Program-made: the position numbers and the translations under genes
Shown here: piece by piece, positions 1 through 7,616 of the stretch
Numbering within the stretch: the first letter of the stretch is position 1
Layout of the letters: each line of letters begins with the position of its first letter
Source: a virus
Virus record (IMG/VR): IMGVR_UViG_3300042922_000295
Coordinates: 20,498-84,497 of that record
DNA: 64,000 nucleotides
Strand: one strand, 5' to 3'
Notes under the pieces: model-generated
The model's input: only the letters and a program-made list of their open reading frames with translations
Database searches by the model: none
Told to the model about the DNA's origin: nothing

Positions 1-2423
1 CGCTCCTGCTGAACGGACTGGAGGACGCCCGGGTCAACGCTCGCATGTTCGCGGCTCGCCCCGGCACCCGCGCCATGTTCGAGGCGAACGTGCGCGAGGT
101 GATGGCGAACGGCTTCGAGACGCATGAGGGTACGGTGCGGTGGAACGAGCGCCCGCTCAACGCACAGATCACCATTGGCCTGTACGCGGTCGCCAGCGGG
201 TACGACTACACCGGCTGGTTCCACGAGAAGGTCGAGCACGACCTCAAGGATGCCAAGCTCGTCGGCATCTGCGAGCAGGTGGCCGGGTCCGAGGGTGCCG
301 GTCAGGTGTACAACCTCGCCTTCAAGGCGCTGGCGCGACTGCGCGAACTCGGATACTGCCTGTCCGAGCGTGACCCCGACGTGGAGGAAGAAGAAGATGA
401 GCAGCCCGACGACGAGTCAGTACCTGAGCCGGATAGCGGAGAGGGTGAGCAGCCGGACGGGGATGCCTCCGAACCCGAGCACGCTGACAGCGATCAGCAG
501 GGCGAGGGTGAGGATGAACAACCGGAAGCTGAAGAAGCTGACGGGACGTCCGAACCTGACGGCAGCGCCGACGACAGCGACGCACACGCCGACCCAGATC
601 AGCAGGGTTCTGACGAGCCAGACTCCGGCGAGGCGCCGTCCGACGAGCCTGCATCCGACGAAGCGGACGATGGTTCCGAGAGCGACGCTGGTGACCCCGG
701 TGACGGGGATTCGGGAGCCGGAGCTGACGACGATGGTGGTCCTGCAGACTCCGAGGATGCTGGTGACGATGCCGACTCTGAGGGCGATGACGGAGGAGCA
801 CCTGAAGGGGAAGGTGCTGACGGGCGACCTGACGAAGCTGGCGGCAGTGACGGAGTGGACGATCAGGACTCCGAAGCAGGCGATGACTCGTCAGGCCAGG
901 ATTCGGGCGAAGCGGATGCTTCGAACGAGCAGCAGGATGGGGTAGACTCCGATGGCGAAGAGAGTGCTAACGGTGGGGCGCCTGACTCCGAAGGAGAAGA
1001 GGGTGCTGATCAGCCCGAGGCAGGGGGAGAGCTGGGAACTGGTGATCGCTCCGCCGACGCGCCAGTGGCTGACAACGATGAGCCTCTGGACGGGGACGGA
1101 GCCGACGACGCTGGCGAGGGTCAGCCCGAAGGAGACGTGACCGATGGAGCAGCCCTGGGTGAAGCTGGAAGTCCAGGAGGGGCCGACGAAGGTGTATCGG
1201 GTGACGTGCCTCCTGGGGACAGTGCAGACGTCGGTGAGGTTCGAGACGACGAGACGCCTGCCGCCGAGGCTGGCGAAGGCGACGATGGACGTCACGAGGT
1301 CAGCGACGACGGCGATCAACCGTCTGACAGCGATGGGGCGCTCGACGTCGGACCGGCGAAGAAGGCCGGATGGGCAGAGCCCCTCCCCGAGTACGGCGAA
1401 GCCCGAGATGTCGAGGGAGACCTCGACGCCGCCATGCACCACGACGGTGACCAGGTAGCACCTTCGGGAGACATCGTCTACGACACGCAGGACGACGCCG
1501 AGGAGGTTGCCCGGGAGATCATCCAGGGCATCTACTTCGAGACGGGGTCACTCAACGTCGCGGGCGTGGTCGAGCATCGTCGTGACGACGAGCGCACTGG
1601 CGCACACTGGAGCGCGGCCAAGAGGTTCAACGCCTTCGACAGGCGCCAGCGTGGCATCGACGGTGACTTCACCGTGCCGGAGTCCGTGCTCGGTGCCGCC
1701 CTGCAGCGCATGCGTGTCGTGTTCTCCGAGAACCGTCGAGCCGTCCACACGCGCAACCTCAAGGCCGGGAAGGTCAACGCACGGTCGCTCGGCAAGCGTG
1801 CGTGGGGTGACGACGAGCGGCTGTTCCGCCGCAAGCAGCAGCCGGGCAAGCGTGACTACTCGGTCGTCATCGGTATGGACATCAGCGGCTCGACGGCCGG
1901 GCAGGAGATCGCCATTGAGAAGCGGGCCGTCATGGCGCAGGCTGAGCTGCTCAACCGTATGGGTATCAGGTTCGCCATCGTGGCGCACTCGACCCAGCAT
2001 GGTGGCGTACCAGGCATGACCGGCGGCATCACGCTGAGCATGTACCACGTCAAGGAGTTCGACCAGCCGTGGACGGACAAGACGCGGGACAACCTGTCGT
2101 CGTTGGCATCTGGCAACGGCAACCTCGACGGTCACAGCATGGAGTTCTACCGCAAGATGCTGGACCGAGAGAACACCACCGACCGCATCATCATGTACTA
2201 CACTGACGGCGCAATGCCTGCCTCCAACTACGACGAGGAACTTGAAATCCTGCGTCGGGAGCTCCAGGTGTGCGCCCAGAAACGGTACACCGTGATGGGA
2301 GTCGGCATCCGTACAGACTCGCCCACGGAGCACGGACTCGACACGGTCGTGGTGGAAGAAGACTCCGATATCGTCAACGTCGTGAAGTTCCTGGAGCGGC
2401 GGCTAGAGCGTACGGTACGGTAG
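1..2423 (+). CDS. CobT-like VWA-domain protein, 5' end outside window
   Basis: The reading frame is already open at base 3, and the residues before the first internal ATG (base 45) include LEDARVNA, the helix typical of CobT/VWA proteins, so the gene starts upstream of the window. About 806 residues are visible. An N-terminal helical part is followed by roughly 350 residues of Asp/Glu/Gly/Ser-rich disorder (bases about 380-1400) and a C-terminal von Willebrand A domain with the MIDAS motif MDISGS (base about 1875) and a later TDG. In the CobS/CobT and MoxR families, such VWA proteins act with an AAA+ ATPase to load metals or remodel complexes. No ATPase is visible here; it may lie upstream. 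The target is unknown. A hairpin follows the stop. Confidence 0.8.
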   Translation, partial: LLLNGLEDARVNARMFAARPGTRAMFEANVREVMANGFETHEGTVRWNERPLNAQITIGLYAVASGYDYTGWFHEKVEHDLKDAKLVGICEQVAGSEGAGQVYNLAFKALARLRELGYCLSERDPDVEEEEDEQPDDESVPEPDSGEGEQPDGDASEPEHADSDQQGEGEDEQPEAEEADGTSEPDGSADDSDAHADPDQQGSDEPDSGEAPSDEPASDEADDGSESDAGDPGDGDSGAGADDDGGPADSEDAGDDADSEGDDGGAPEGEGADGRPDEAGGSDGVDDQDSEAGDDSSGQDSGEADASNEQQDGVDSDGEESANGGAPDSEGEEGADQPEAGGELGTGDRSADAPVADNDEPLDGDGADDAGEGQPEGDVTDGAALGEAGSPGGADEGVSGDVPPGDSADVGEVRDDETPAAEAGEGDDGRHEVSDDGDQPSDSDGALDVGPAKKAGWAEPLPEYGEARDVEGDLDAAMHHDGDQVAPSGDIVYDTQDDAEEVAREIIQGIYFETGSLNVAGVVEHRRDDERTGAHWSAAKRFNAFDRRQRGIDGDFTVPESVLGAALQRMRVVFSENRRAVHTRNLKAGKVNARSLGKRAWGDDERLFRRKQQPGKRDYSVVIGMDISGSTAGQEIAIEKRAVMAQAELLNRMGIRFAIVAHSTQHGGVPGMTGGITLSMYHVKEFDQPWTDKTRDNLSSLASGNGNLDGHSMEFYRKMLDRENTTDRIIMYYTDGAMPASNYDEELEILRRELQVCAQKRYTVMGVGIRTDSPTEHGLDTVVVEEDSDIVNVVKFLERRLERTVR

Positions 2424-2452
2424 TCGTAGGTCCCCACGGGAACGGGGGCCAC

Positions 2453-2506
2453 AGCCAGGCGACGGCGCGGCCCGTTGGCACGAGCGGCGCGGCCCGTCGC
2501 CTGGCT
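2453..2506 (+). terminator. Hairpin terminator-like inverted repeat
   Basis: AGCCAGGCGACGG (2453-2465) pairs perfectly with 2494-2506 around a GC-rich loop that can fold further. It lies 30 bases after the VWA gene and just before the next leader. There is no T-run. Confidence 0.6.
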
Positions 2507-2511
2507 CGCCC

Positions 2512-2519
2512 CCCGACAC
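2512..2519 (+). repeat. CCCGACAC leader element, copy 1
   Basis: CCCGACAC lies 19 bases before the ATG at 2539, between the hairpin and the ribosome site AAGAAGGA. It is the weakest of five copies that precede genes after intergenic gaps (others at 4869, 9479, 24404 and 58895). Confidence 0.5.
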
Positions 2520-2538
2520 ACACACGAAAGAAGGAACA

Positions 2539-2985
2539 ATGAGCAACGCGGACTACAGCGAGTTCGAGGGCAAGAAGGTCATCCTCACCGCCACCGTCGA
2601 CGGCGAGCAGGTCGAGCTGGAGGGCACCGCCGAGACGGTGAACGAGCTCGCCATCCTGTTCAAGCCGAAGGGCAAGGCGAAGCTCGACATCATCGAGGCC
2701 GAGAACATCGTCGGCGTCCGGTACGCGCCGGAGAAGCCGAAGACGCTCAAGGCGAAGTCGCTCCTCCCGATCCAGTACGGGCAGGCGCGCCAGCACCTCA
2801 TCGACCGGCACGGCTACACGCTCTCGGACATCAACGCGATGACCGAGGAGCAGGCGTACAACTTCCACAAGGAGCTCGACCACAAGGCGAGCGACCTCGG
2901 CCACGTCCACGCGGCCAAGGAGCAGACCGAGGCCGAGGCCGCCGTCGAGGCCGTCGAGTCCGGCGAGACCGACTCCGAGGCCTGA
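2539..2985 (+). CDS. Conserved-looking hypothetical protein, 148 aa
   Basis: I do not recognise a family. The ATG is preceded by AAGAAGGAACA. The N-terminal half looks like a small beta-rich fold (alternating hydrophobics, KKVILTATVDG); the middle is helical and the C-terminus is a highly acidic, Glu/Ala-rich tail. It stands alone between two noncoding gaps, each with hairpins, so it is probably a separate transcription unit. The leader carries the repeated CCCGACAC element. Good codon bias supports a real gene; function unknown. Confidence 0.75.
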   Translation: MSNADYSEFEGKKVILTATVDGEQVELEGTAETVNELAILFKPKGKAKLDIIEAENIVGVRYAPEKPKTLKAKSLLPIQYGQARQHLIDRHGYTLSDINAMTEEQAYNFHKELDHKASDLGHVHAAKEQTEAEAAVEAVESGETDSEA

Positions 2986-3114
2986 GAGAGCCTTCGGGGT
3001 TCCCTCCCGACGTCCGGCAGGCGCGGCGGTCGAGGGTTTCCAACAGGGGTGAGGCTAGCGGCGAGGTTGTCGGACCGGTCGCTGCAGGCCCTTCCCAAGT
3101 CTGCCTCATAAACG

Positions 3115-3152
3115 GTCCCGGGCGGCGGCATTCTACGCCGTGCGCCCGGGAC
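3115..3152 (+). other. Stem-loop of unknown role
   Basis: GTCCCGGGCG (3115-3124) pairs perfectly with CGCCCGGGAC (3143-3152), and a small inner CGGC/GCCG stem lies between them. It is followed by ACTGATTAAAGG. It could be a weak terminator or part of a structured RNA. Confidence 0.4.
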
Positions 3153-3210
3153 TGATTAAAGGATGAGTGTGGTCGGCAAGAACTCATCACAAAAACTCCT
3201 GCCGGGCACT

Positions 3211-3247
3211 CGCCCCGCACCTGGTTCCCCTGGCCAGGTGCGGGGCG
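3211..3247 (+). terminator. Strong hairpin, terminator-like
   Basis: CGCCCCGCACCTGG (3211-3224) and CCAGGTGCGGGGCG (3234-3247) form a perfect 14-bp stem with a 9-base loop, followed by TTCGT. It lies 44 bases before the next gene, so it probably ends upstream transcription or regulates the following cluster. Confidence 0.6.
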
Positions 3248-3291
3248 TTCGTGCTGACCCAACCAGACCCCAATGACGGGAGACAAGACGC

Positions 3292-3510
3292 GTGGACATC
3301 GCACTCATCATCCTCATCGCCTACCTCATCATCGGCGCCGTCGTCGGCACGGTGCTCGTGTTCGTGGGCGAGCGAGGCAACAACGACGACCTGTACGCGT
3401 TCCTCGGAGGCCTCATCTTCTGGCCGCTCGTGGTGACCGTGCTGCTCGGCTTCTTCTTCTACAACATCATCCGCAAGACGGCGGACAAGATGAACGAGAC
3501 CGGGCTGTGA
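3292..3510 (+). CDS. Small membrane protein, two TM segments
   Basis: 72 residues from a GTG preceded by GGGAGA. There are two hydrophobic helices (residues about 3-25 and 40-60) separated by a polar loop (ERGNNDD), with a charged C-terminus. It overlaps the next gene by 4 bases (GTGA). No family is recognised. Clustered with a lipoprotein gene, it may act at the host envelope, for example in superinfection exclusion; that is inference from context only. Confidence 0.7.
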   Translation: MDIALIILIAYLIIGAVVGTVLVFVGERGNNDDLYAFLGGLIFWPLVVTVLLGFFFYNIIRKTADKMNETGL

Positions 3511-3788
3511 CCACCGAGCCGACCGTGGCGCCACGGGTGCCACGCGCCCCGCACACGGGCGCCGACGCCCCGGCCGCTACCCCGGTAGCCTCCGACGAGG
3601 AGCGGCCGTCCACGGGGCGCACGCACGACCGGGCATCTTCCCGCCAGTGGCGAGACGGCATGCTCCTCATCAACCTTCTACCGTCTCAGCGTCGAGACGG
3701 GACGATGGCCGTGGTGGACTCCCGTGGTCGCATCCGCGACTACGACAGTGGCGAGCTGCTCGCCGTGACTAGAAGGAAGTCGAAGTGA
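3507..3788 (+). CDS. Hypothetical protein, 93 aa
   Basis: The GTG start overlaps the previous stop and the end overlaps the next GTG, so it is translationally coupled on both sides. The first 45 residues are Pro/Ala/Thr-rich and probably disordered; the rest (MLLINLLPS, MAVVDSRGRIRDYDSGEL) looks like a short folded beta segment. Family unknown. Confidence 0.6.
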   Translation: MTTEPTVAPRVPRAPHTGADAPAATPVASDEERPSTGRTHDRASSRQWRDGMLLINLLPSQRRDGTMAVVDSRGRIRDYDSGELLAVTRRKSK

Positions 3789-4063
3789 AGAAGGCACTCG
3801 CACTTGCTGCGGCGGTCGCTGTTGCACTCGTCGCCACCGCATGTACCCCCGACATGGAGTCGGGGGTGGTGATCGCCAAGGACCACCAGTCGGGACACTG
3901 GATGCACTGCGGCAAGGGCTGCATGATCTGGAACGACGAGGAGTGGAACCTCCGCATCCAGGGGGTCAACGAGGAGGGCGAAGAGGCTACCGGCTGGGTC
4001 GACGTCCCCATGGAGGTTTGGGACGCCACCGAGGTCGGCGACGAGTACCCTCCCCGTGGTTGA
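3785..4063 (+). CDS. Predicted lipoprotein
   Basis: 92 residues. The N-terminus is a classic lipoprotein signal: MKK, a hydrophobic Ala/Leu/Val stretch, and a lipobox ending VATAC with the lipidated Cys at residue 20. The mature part is about 70 residues, acidic, with two more Cys (HCGKGC) and several Trp. It would be exported and anchored to the outer face of the host membrane. Phage lipoproteins of this size often block superinfection, but I see no family match. It overlaps the genes on both sides and shares a run with a two-TM protein. Confidence 0.75.
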   Translation: MKKALALAAAVAVALVATACTPDMESGVVIAKDHQSGHWMHCGKGCMIWNDEEWNLRIQGVNEEGEEATGWVDVPMEVWDATEVGDEYPPRG

Positions 4064-4826
4064 CGGCTGGCCGGGCGTCACCTGGCAGGAGGACATCGGG
4101 CGCTGGCTGTTCGAGTGCCCCGAGCCCAGGTGCTGGTGGCGCCTACTCATCAAGCACGAGCACGACACGGAGCACACCTGCCCGCACGAGGGGCAGGTCA
4201 CGTACGGATGGAGCGAGACGGTGAAGCTGGTCAGCCAGATCTGGGAGATGCTCGACAAGTGCATCGACGACGTGAAGAACCCCGAGGTGAACGAGGCACA
4301 GCGGGCCGTCGCAGGCAACCAGGCCAGGGCCTACTGCAACACGCTGGTGCTGTTCATGACGCCGATCTTCTCCACCAGCAACGACGTCGCCAAGGAGGCG
4401 ATGGCACGCTGGCGCGCCCGGCGAGACGGTGTCGAGCACCACACGCCCGGCATGATGCACGCCACCTACAAGACCGTGCTCGACGGTGACGTCTGGTACG
4501 AGGGGACGGACGGATTCACCTCGGACCCGGCCTTCGCCTCGGGTGCGCCGCGCATCAACAACGAGACCGTGAAGAACCGGATGAAGGGCGCGCTAGATGC
4601 GGCGGCGTCGCAGTCCGGCGCGGAGGCCACACGCCTCCATTGGGAGAAGCAGGGCAAGCCGCACATGGGCCGACCCCGCCAGCCCGAGCTGCCTGTCGCC
4701 CACAACCTGGACGACAAGCAGGTTGCTGTCGTCAAGCAGTTCGCCGCCGCCGGTGCGTCTCACGACGAGCTGGCGAAGATGTTCAGCGTCAGTGCTGCGC
4801 AGATTGCGTCGATCGTTTCGATTTGA
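4056..4826 (+). CDS. Putative DNA-binding protein with Cys/His N-terminus and C-terminal HTH
   Basis: 256 residues from a GTG overlapping the lipoprotein gene. The N-terminal 50 residues contain a possible zinc site (FECPEPRC, HEHDTEHTC, H). The C-terminal 35 residues (DKQVAVVKQFAAAGASHDEL followed by AKMFSVSAAQIASIV) fit a resolvase/sigma-like helix-turn-helix. The middle is helical and unrecognised. It may be a regulator or recombination factor, which is inference. A strong promoter follows immediately, so this gene ends a transcription unit. Confidence 0.65.
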   Translation: MVDGWPGVTWQEDIGRWLFECPEPRCWWRLLIKHEHDTEHTCPHEGQVTYGWSETVKLVSQIWEMLDKCIDDVKNPEVNEAQRAVAGNQARAYCNTLVLFMTPIFSTSNDVAKEAMARWRARRDGVEHHTPGMMHATYKTVLDGDVWYEGTDGFTSDPAFASGAPRINNETVKNRMKGALDAAASQSGAEATRLHWEKQGKPHMGRPRQPELPVAHNLDDKQVAVVKQFAAAGASHDELAKMFSVSAAQIASIVSI

Positions 4827-4851
4827 GAAACTTATCGGCGTAGTGTACGAT
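4823..4851 (+). promoter_or_regulatory. Sigma70-type promoter
   Basis: TTGAGA (4823-4828), a 17-base spacer and TACGAT (4846-4851). Both hexamers are close to consensus in a local AT-rich pocket directly after the 4826 stop. It would drive the run beginning at 4897. Confidence 0.7.
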
Positions 4852-4868
4852 AGCGCTATGTGTTCATG

Positions 4869-4877
4869 ACCCGACAC
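4869..4877 (+). repeat. ACCCGACAC leader element, copy 2
   Basis: ACCCGACAC, in the context GACCCGACACGGAG, lies 19 bases before the ATG at 4897 and about 17 bases after the -10 box, so it should be inside the mRNA leader. Confidence 0.6.
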
Positions 4878-4896
4878 GGAGAAACGAGATTCAAGA

Positions 4897-5373
4897 ATGG
4901 ACACCTTCATTCCACTGAGGAGCTTCGAGGCTTCGGCTGAGGTTCTTCGTCCGCAGGAGGCACTGATCAGCCTGGAGGGCGCCATCCGGCTCCTTGAGCT
5001 CGATCACGAGGTTGGCAACCTCGACCGCAACAAGATGATCGCTCGGCACCCGCTCGTGCAGATGTGGGGCAGGCACACTCCCGTGCTGTGCACGTACGCC
5101 TACGCCATGCTGGAGCGCATGAAGAGCGACCAGGAGCACCGGCGCCTCCCGAACAGCCAGCGCATGAACTTCTCCAAGCTGGAGAAGAACCTCGACTATC
5201 ACATGGAGTGCGCCTCGTCGGGCGAGCTCGTGATGGAGAAGCCGCGCTGGCTGGGCAACGAGAAGTTCCACCAGACGCAGCGCGCTGCGCTCATGCGCCT
5301 CGAACCGGAGCACTACGGCAAGGAGTGGCCGGACGAGGACATGCACTACCCGACCTTCTGGCCGGTGTCCTGA
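4897..5373 (+). CDS. MSMEG_6728 / Pyr_excise-like protein
   Basis: 158 residues. MDTFIPLRSFEASAEVL at the N-terminus, HPLVQMW with TPVLCTYAYAM in the middle, and the C-terminal WLGNEKFHQTQRAALMR, PEHYGKEWPD match the layout I know for MSMEG_6728-type proteins. These are related to the pyrimidine-dimer glycosylase family (T4 DenV), which cuts damaged DNA. The usual LGKQRVE segment after the N-terminus is replaced by LRPQEALISLEG, so the chemistry may be altered or lost. It is the first gene after a good promoter and leader element. The family call is from recall of sequence patterns. Confidence 0.65.
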   Translation: MDTFIPLRSFEASAEVLRPQEALISLEGAIRLLELDHEVGNLDRNKMIARHPLVQMWGRHTPVLCTYAYAMLERMKSDQEHRRLPNSQRMNFSKLEKNLDYHMECASSGELVMEKPRWLGNEKFHQTQRAALMRLEPEHYGKEWPDEDMHYPTFWPVS

Positions 5374-5823
5374 ATGGCGAAGAACACGGTCGAAGCCTGC
5401 ATGTTCTGCGGGTCGGTTCCGTGCGAGTGCAACAAGCCTGCACCGAAGCCGAAGGCAGCGAAGCGTGCACCGCGCACGCCGAAGCCTGTCGAGGTCGAGG
5501 CTACGGCGACGGCGCCCGCGCCTTCGCCTGCCGAAGACATAGCGCTAGGTGAACCGTCCGGGGGCAAAAAGATCAACGTGCGAGCTGCGATGAAGGCGAC
5601 GGCGAAGCCGCTACCGCCGAAGTCGGAGCCCGCACCACCGGCACCTGTCGATGACGGGAGTGTCAGTCCGGAGTTGGCGTCCGCGTTGCGGGTGCTCGAC
5701 ACGGTCGGCATCCTGCACCCGACGGAGCGCCGCAAGTACTCCGATGTACTCGACGCCGAGCCCGACGTCGAGGAGCGCAAGGTGACGTTCAGGAAGGCGA
5801 GGGAGTATGCCCAAGGCACGTAA
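5374..5823 (+). CDS. Hypothetical protein with N-terminal Cys knuckle
   Basis: 149 residues, starting directly after the previous stop. The N-terminus has CMFCGSVPCEC, a possible zinc knuckle. A Lys/Pro/Ala-rich linker of about 75 residues follows, then a C-terminal helical segment (SPELASALRVLDTVGILHP). The end overlaps the next gene. The layout suggests a nucleic-acid or protein adaptor; no family recognised. Confidence 0.65.
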   Translation: MAKNTVEACMFCGSVPCECNKPAPKPKAAKRAPRTPKPVEVEATATAPAPSPAEDIALGEPSGGKKINVRAAMKATAKPLPPKSEPAPPAPVDDGSVSPELASALRVLDTVGILHPTERRKYSDVLDAEPDVEERKVTFRKAREYAQGT

Positions 5824-6040
5824 CTACCGAGGCCAGCGTCCCCGGCAGCTCACCGACGAGGACATCGCCTGGTTCGAGGACACCAAGCTCGACAAGCCGC
5901 TGACGATGGAGGACGTGAAGGCGCTCCTTCGTCAGCGCAACCCGGTTCGATGGTGGCGGCTGCAGAACGACTTCAAGTGGATGCAGCGCCAGCTTCGCAA
6001 GATGGGGCGGAACCCCGAGGATGCGAGGTGGTTGTTTTGA
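5807..6040 (+). CDS. Small basic hypothetical protein
   Basis: 77 residues, rich in Arg, Lys and Trp (RWWRLQNDFKWMQRQLRKMG), probably helical. It overlaps the previous gene by 17 bases and the next by 4. The charge suggests nucleic-acid binding, but there is no recognisable domain. Confidence 0.6.
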   Translation: MPKARNYRGQRPRQLTDEDIAWFEDTKLDKPLTMEDVKALLRQRNPVRWWRLQNDFKWMQRQLRKMGRNPEDARWLF

Positions 6041-6780
6041 GCGCCCTGGAGGACTCGCTCCGCAAGCTCGTCCGCTTCGATGGGAACAACTTCCGACTGA
6101 AGTGCATGTTCACAGAGGGCAGTGAGTGCAAGACGAGTTGGTGCAGGCACCGGAGCGACTACATCAACCGTCGCCTCGACAGCAGGGCCATCTTCGACCT
6201 GTTCTTCGGCGAGGATGGCGAGATGCTAGGGCAGGACGAGATCGACCTCCTCGCCCCCATCCGCCCGACCGCCGACAAGTGGTCAGCGGTTCGCCTGAAA
6301 GTCGTGAGTTACAACATCCTCAGTGTGATCGACCCGAACGACGAGAGCGTCTTCTACGGTGTCATAGGCGCCGGACAGGGCCTGCGAGACGTTCGCGATC
6401 TGTGGTTCGACTCCATGCAGCAGCGGGTCGAGATTCACGGGGAGGGCACCGAAGAGGGGCGCAAGCTCCTCAAGTGCACCGGCGCCCACGGATGGAAGGC
6501 CAAGACGGCGGAAGCCCTGGTCGTCAAGAACAAGGCCCAGGTCAACCAGTACAACATCGAGGTACACCTCACGGGCAAGTGTCCGACCTGTTCCCGGAGC
6601 GAGGGCTTCGAGAACTACGAGGACATGATCCCCGAGATTCAGAACACCGAGCGCAAGACCGTCTGGCAGCGCCAGCAGGAGCGCGCCAACGGTGGGCAGC
6701 TCAGCCGGTACGCCGTCCAGGCTGGGTCGTACATGGACAAGGACGGCAACACCTGGCACTACGATCCGAACGCCTTCTAG
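6037..6780 (+). CDS. Hypothetical protein, 247 aa, Cys-containing
   Basis: The TTG at 6037 is chosen because GAGG lies 8 bases upstream and it overlaps the previous stop. Two Cys pairs sit near the N-terminus (CMF, SECKTSWCRHRSD) and one later (GKCPTCSRSEGF), suggesting zinc. The central part (RLKVVSYNILSVID, FYGVIGAGQGLRDV) looks like a mixed alpha/beta fold. I do not recognise the family. It is followed by a related-looking small zinc-ribbon gene. Confidence 0.65.
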   Translation: MSALEDSLRKLVRFDGNNFRLKCMFTEGSECKTSWCRHRSDYINRRLDSRAIFDLFFGEDGEMLGQDEIDLLAPIRPTADKWSAVRLKVVSYNILSVIDPNDESVFYGVIGAGQGLRDVRDLWFDSMQQRVEIHGEGTEEGRKLLKCTGAHGWKAKTAEALVVKNKAQVNQYNIEVHLTGKCPTCSRSEGFENYEDMIPEIQNTERKTVWQRQQERANGGQLSRYAVQAGSYMDKDGNTWHYDPNAF

Positions 6781-6790
6781 GAGAGAACAA

Positions 6791-7015
6791 GTGAAGCAGC
6801 GAGTCTACCGATGCACCCGGTGCCGACGTGGCGAGGAGTCGGGTATCACCCGCGAGAAGCTCATGGTCAAGAAGGCCGTGTTCTACACCATGGGTGTCGC
6901 GCCCAAGATCATCCGATCCCGACGCCTCGACTGGCTCTGCCCCGCGTGCGTGGCCGAGGACCCCGACTGGCAGAAGGAGTCCCAGCAGGGCGCTTCGGAG
7001 GCCCTCGTTGGCTAG
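6791..7015 (+). CDS. Small zinc-ribbon-like protein
   Basis: 74 residues from a GTG after AGGAGAGAACAA. CTRCRRGEE near the N-terminus and CPACVAED near the C-terminus form a CxxC/CxxC pair, the signature of a treble-clef or ribbon zinc site. The body is basic. It overlaps the next gene by 8 bases. Confidence 0.65.
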   Translation: MKQRVYRCTRCRRGEESGITREKLMVKKAVFYTMGVAPKIIRSRRLDWLCPACVAEDPDWQKESQQGASEALVG

Positions 7016-7616
7016 GCAGGGTAGGCCGCGCAACGCCAAGGCTGCTGAAGGTCTGATCAGCAAGCACCGTGTGGCGTGGCTGGAGACCTTCATCGGCCAC
7101 GTCTACATCATGATGTATCCCGAGGGTCACGCCGACGAGACCGACGCACCCTCAGTCAAATCAGAACCCGGCCCGACACTCCGGCTGATGTTCGTCAAGA
7201 ACGGGCGTCCGATCTACTGGACGCTCACGGCGCTGACATCAGATGAGCTCGACAAGCTCAAGACCCTTCTCGACATGGCCTTCGACATCGCTCGCCCGAT
7301 AGTCGAGGAAAGAGACAAGGCGGCACAACATGCGTACGACACCCAGGGTGACGACTCTATCGCCCGACTCTATCGCGCAGTTTCGCGCCTCATTGTGCGC
7401 GAGGGGGCGATCACCGAAAACAGCACAAGCGTACGGCAGCGACCTGAAGACGATGCTGCTGGACCTGGAGGACCCGGAGATTCCGATGAAGGACTTCGAG
7501 TCATCGGCCCAGAACTGGCTGACGTTCAACCGGAAGCTGGTGGGGTACAAGACGACGGGACGCAGGCTGACGAGTCTCCGGGCGTTCGCCCGGTGGGCTG
7601 GATGGCCGACCTCTGA
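7008..7616 (+). CDS. Hypothetical protein overlapping the integrase gene
   Basis: 202 residues from a TTG (7008) with CGGAGG at a good distance. The N-terminal 110 residues (RQGRPRNAKAAEGLISKHRV, WLETFIGHVYIMMYPEGHAD, TLRLMFVKNGRPIYWTLTAL) look like a real small domain. The last 95 codons are read in a different frame over the first 287 bases of the integrase gene and end in a Gly/Pro/Asp-rich tail that could be incidental. Either there is genuine dual coding or the frame simply lacks stops. Function unknown. Confidence 0.55.
   Translation: MARQGRPRNAKAAEGLISKHRVAWLETFIGHVYIMMYPEGHADETDAPSVKSEPGPTLRLMFVKNGRPIYWTLTALTSDELDKLKTLLDMAFDIARPIVEERDKAAQHAYDTQGDDSIARLYRAVSRLIVREGAITENSTSVRQRPEDDAAGPGGPGDSDEGLRVIGPELADVQPEAGGVQDDGTQADESPGVRPVGWMADL

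Larger units (their letters stand above)
2986..3291 (+). other. 306-base noncoding region with two hairpins
   Basis: No convincing gene lies here. An ATG at 3163 opens only 37 codons, and these run through a hairpin. The region holds an imperfect stem-loop at 3115-3152 and a strong one at 3211-3247. I looked for a tRNA around 3061-3160 and could not form a cloverleaf. It may hold a promoter for the membrane/lipoprotein cluster or a small structured RNA. Confidence 0.5.

Noticed and set aside
322-2333. Several frames on both strands within the acidic tract of the first gene
   Set aside because: They follow from the low-complexity GAC/GAG/GGT composition. None has a ribosome site or a recognisable domain.
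3061-3160. Possible tRNA in the noncoding gap
   Set aside because: The stem at 3115-3152 suggested it, but the anticodon arm does not pair and there is no TTCGA-type T-loop.
7171-7178. Another CCCGACAC match
   Set aside because: It lies inside a coding region, far from any start codon, so it is treated as chance.
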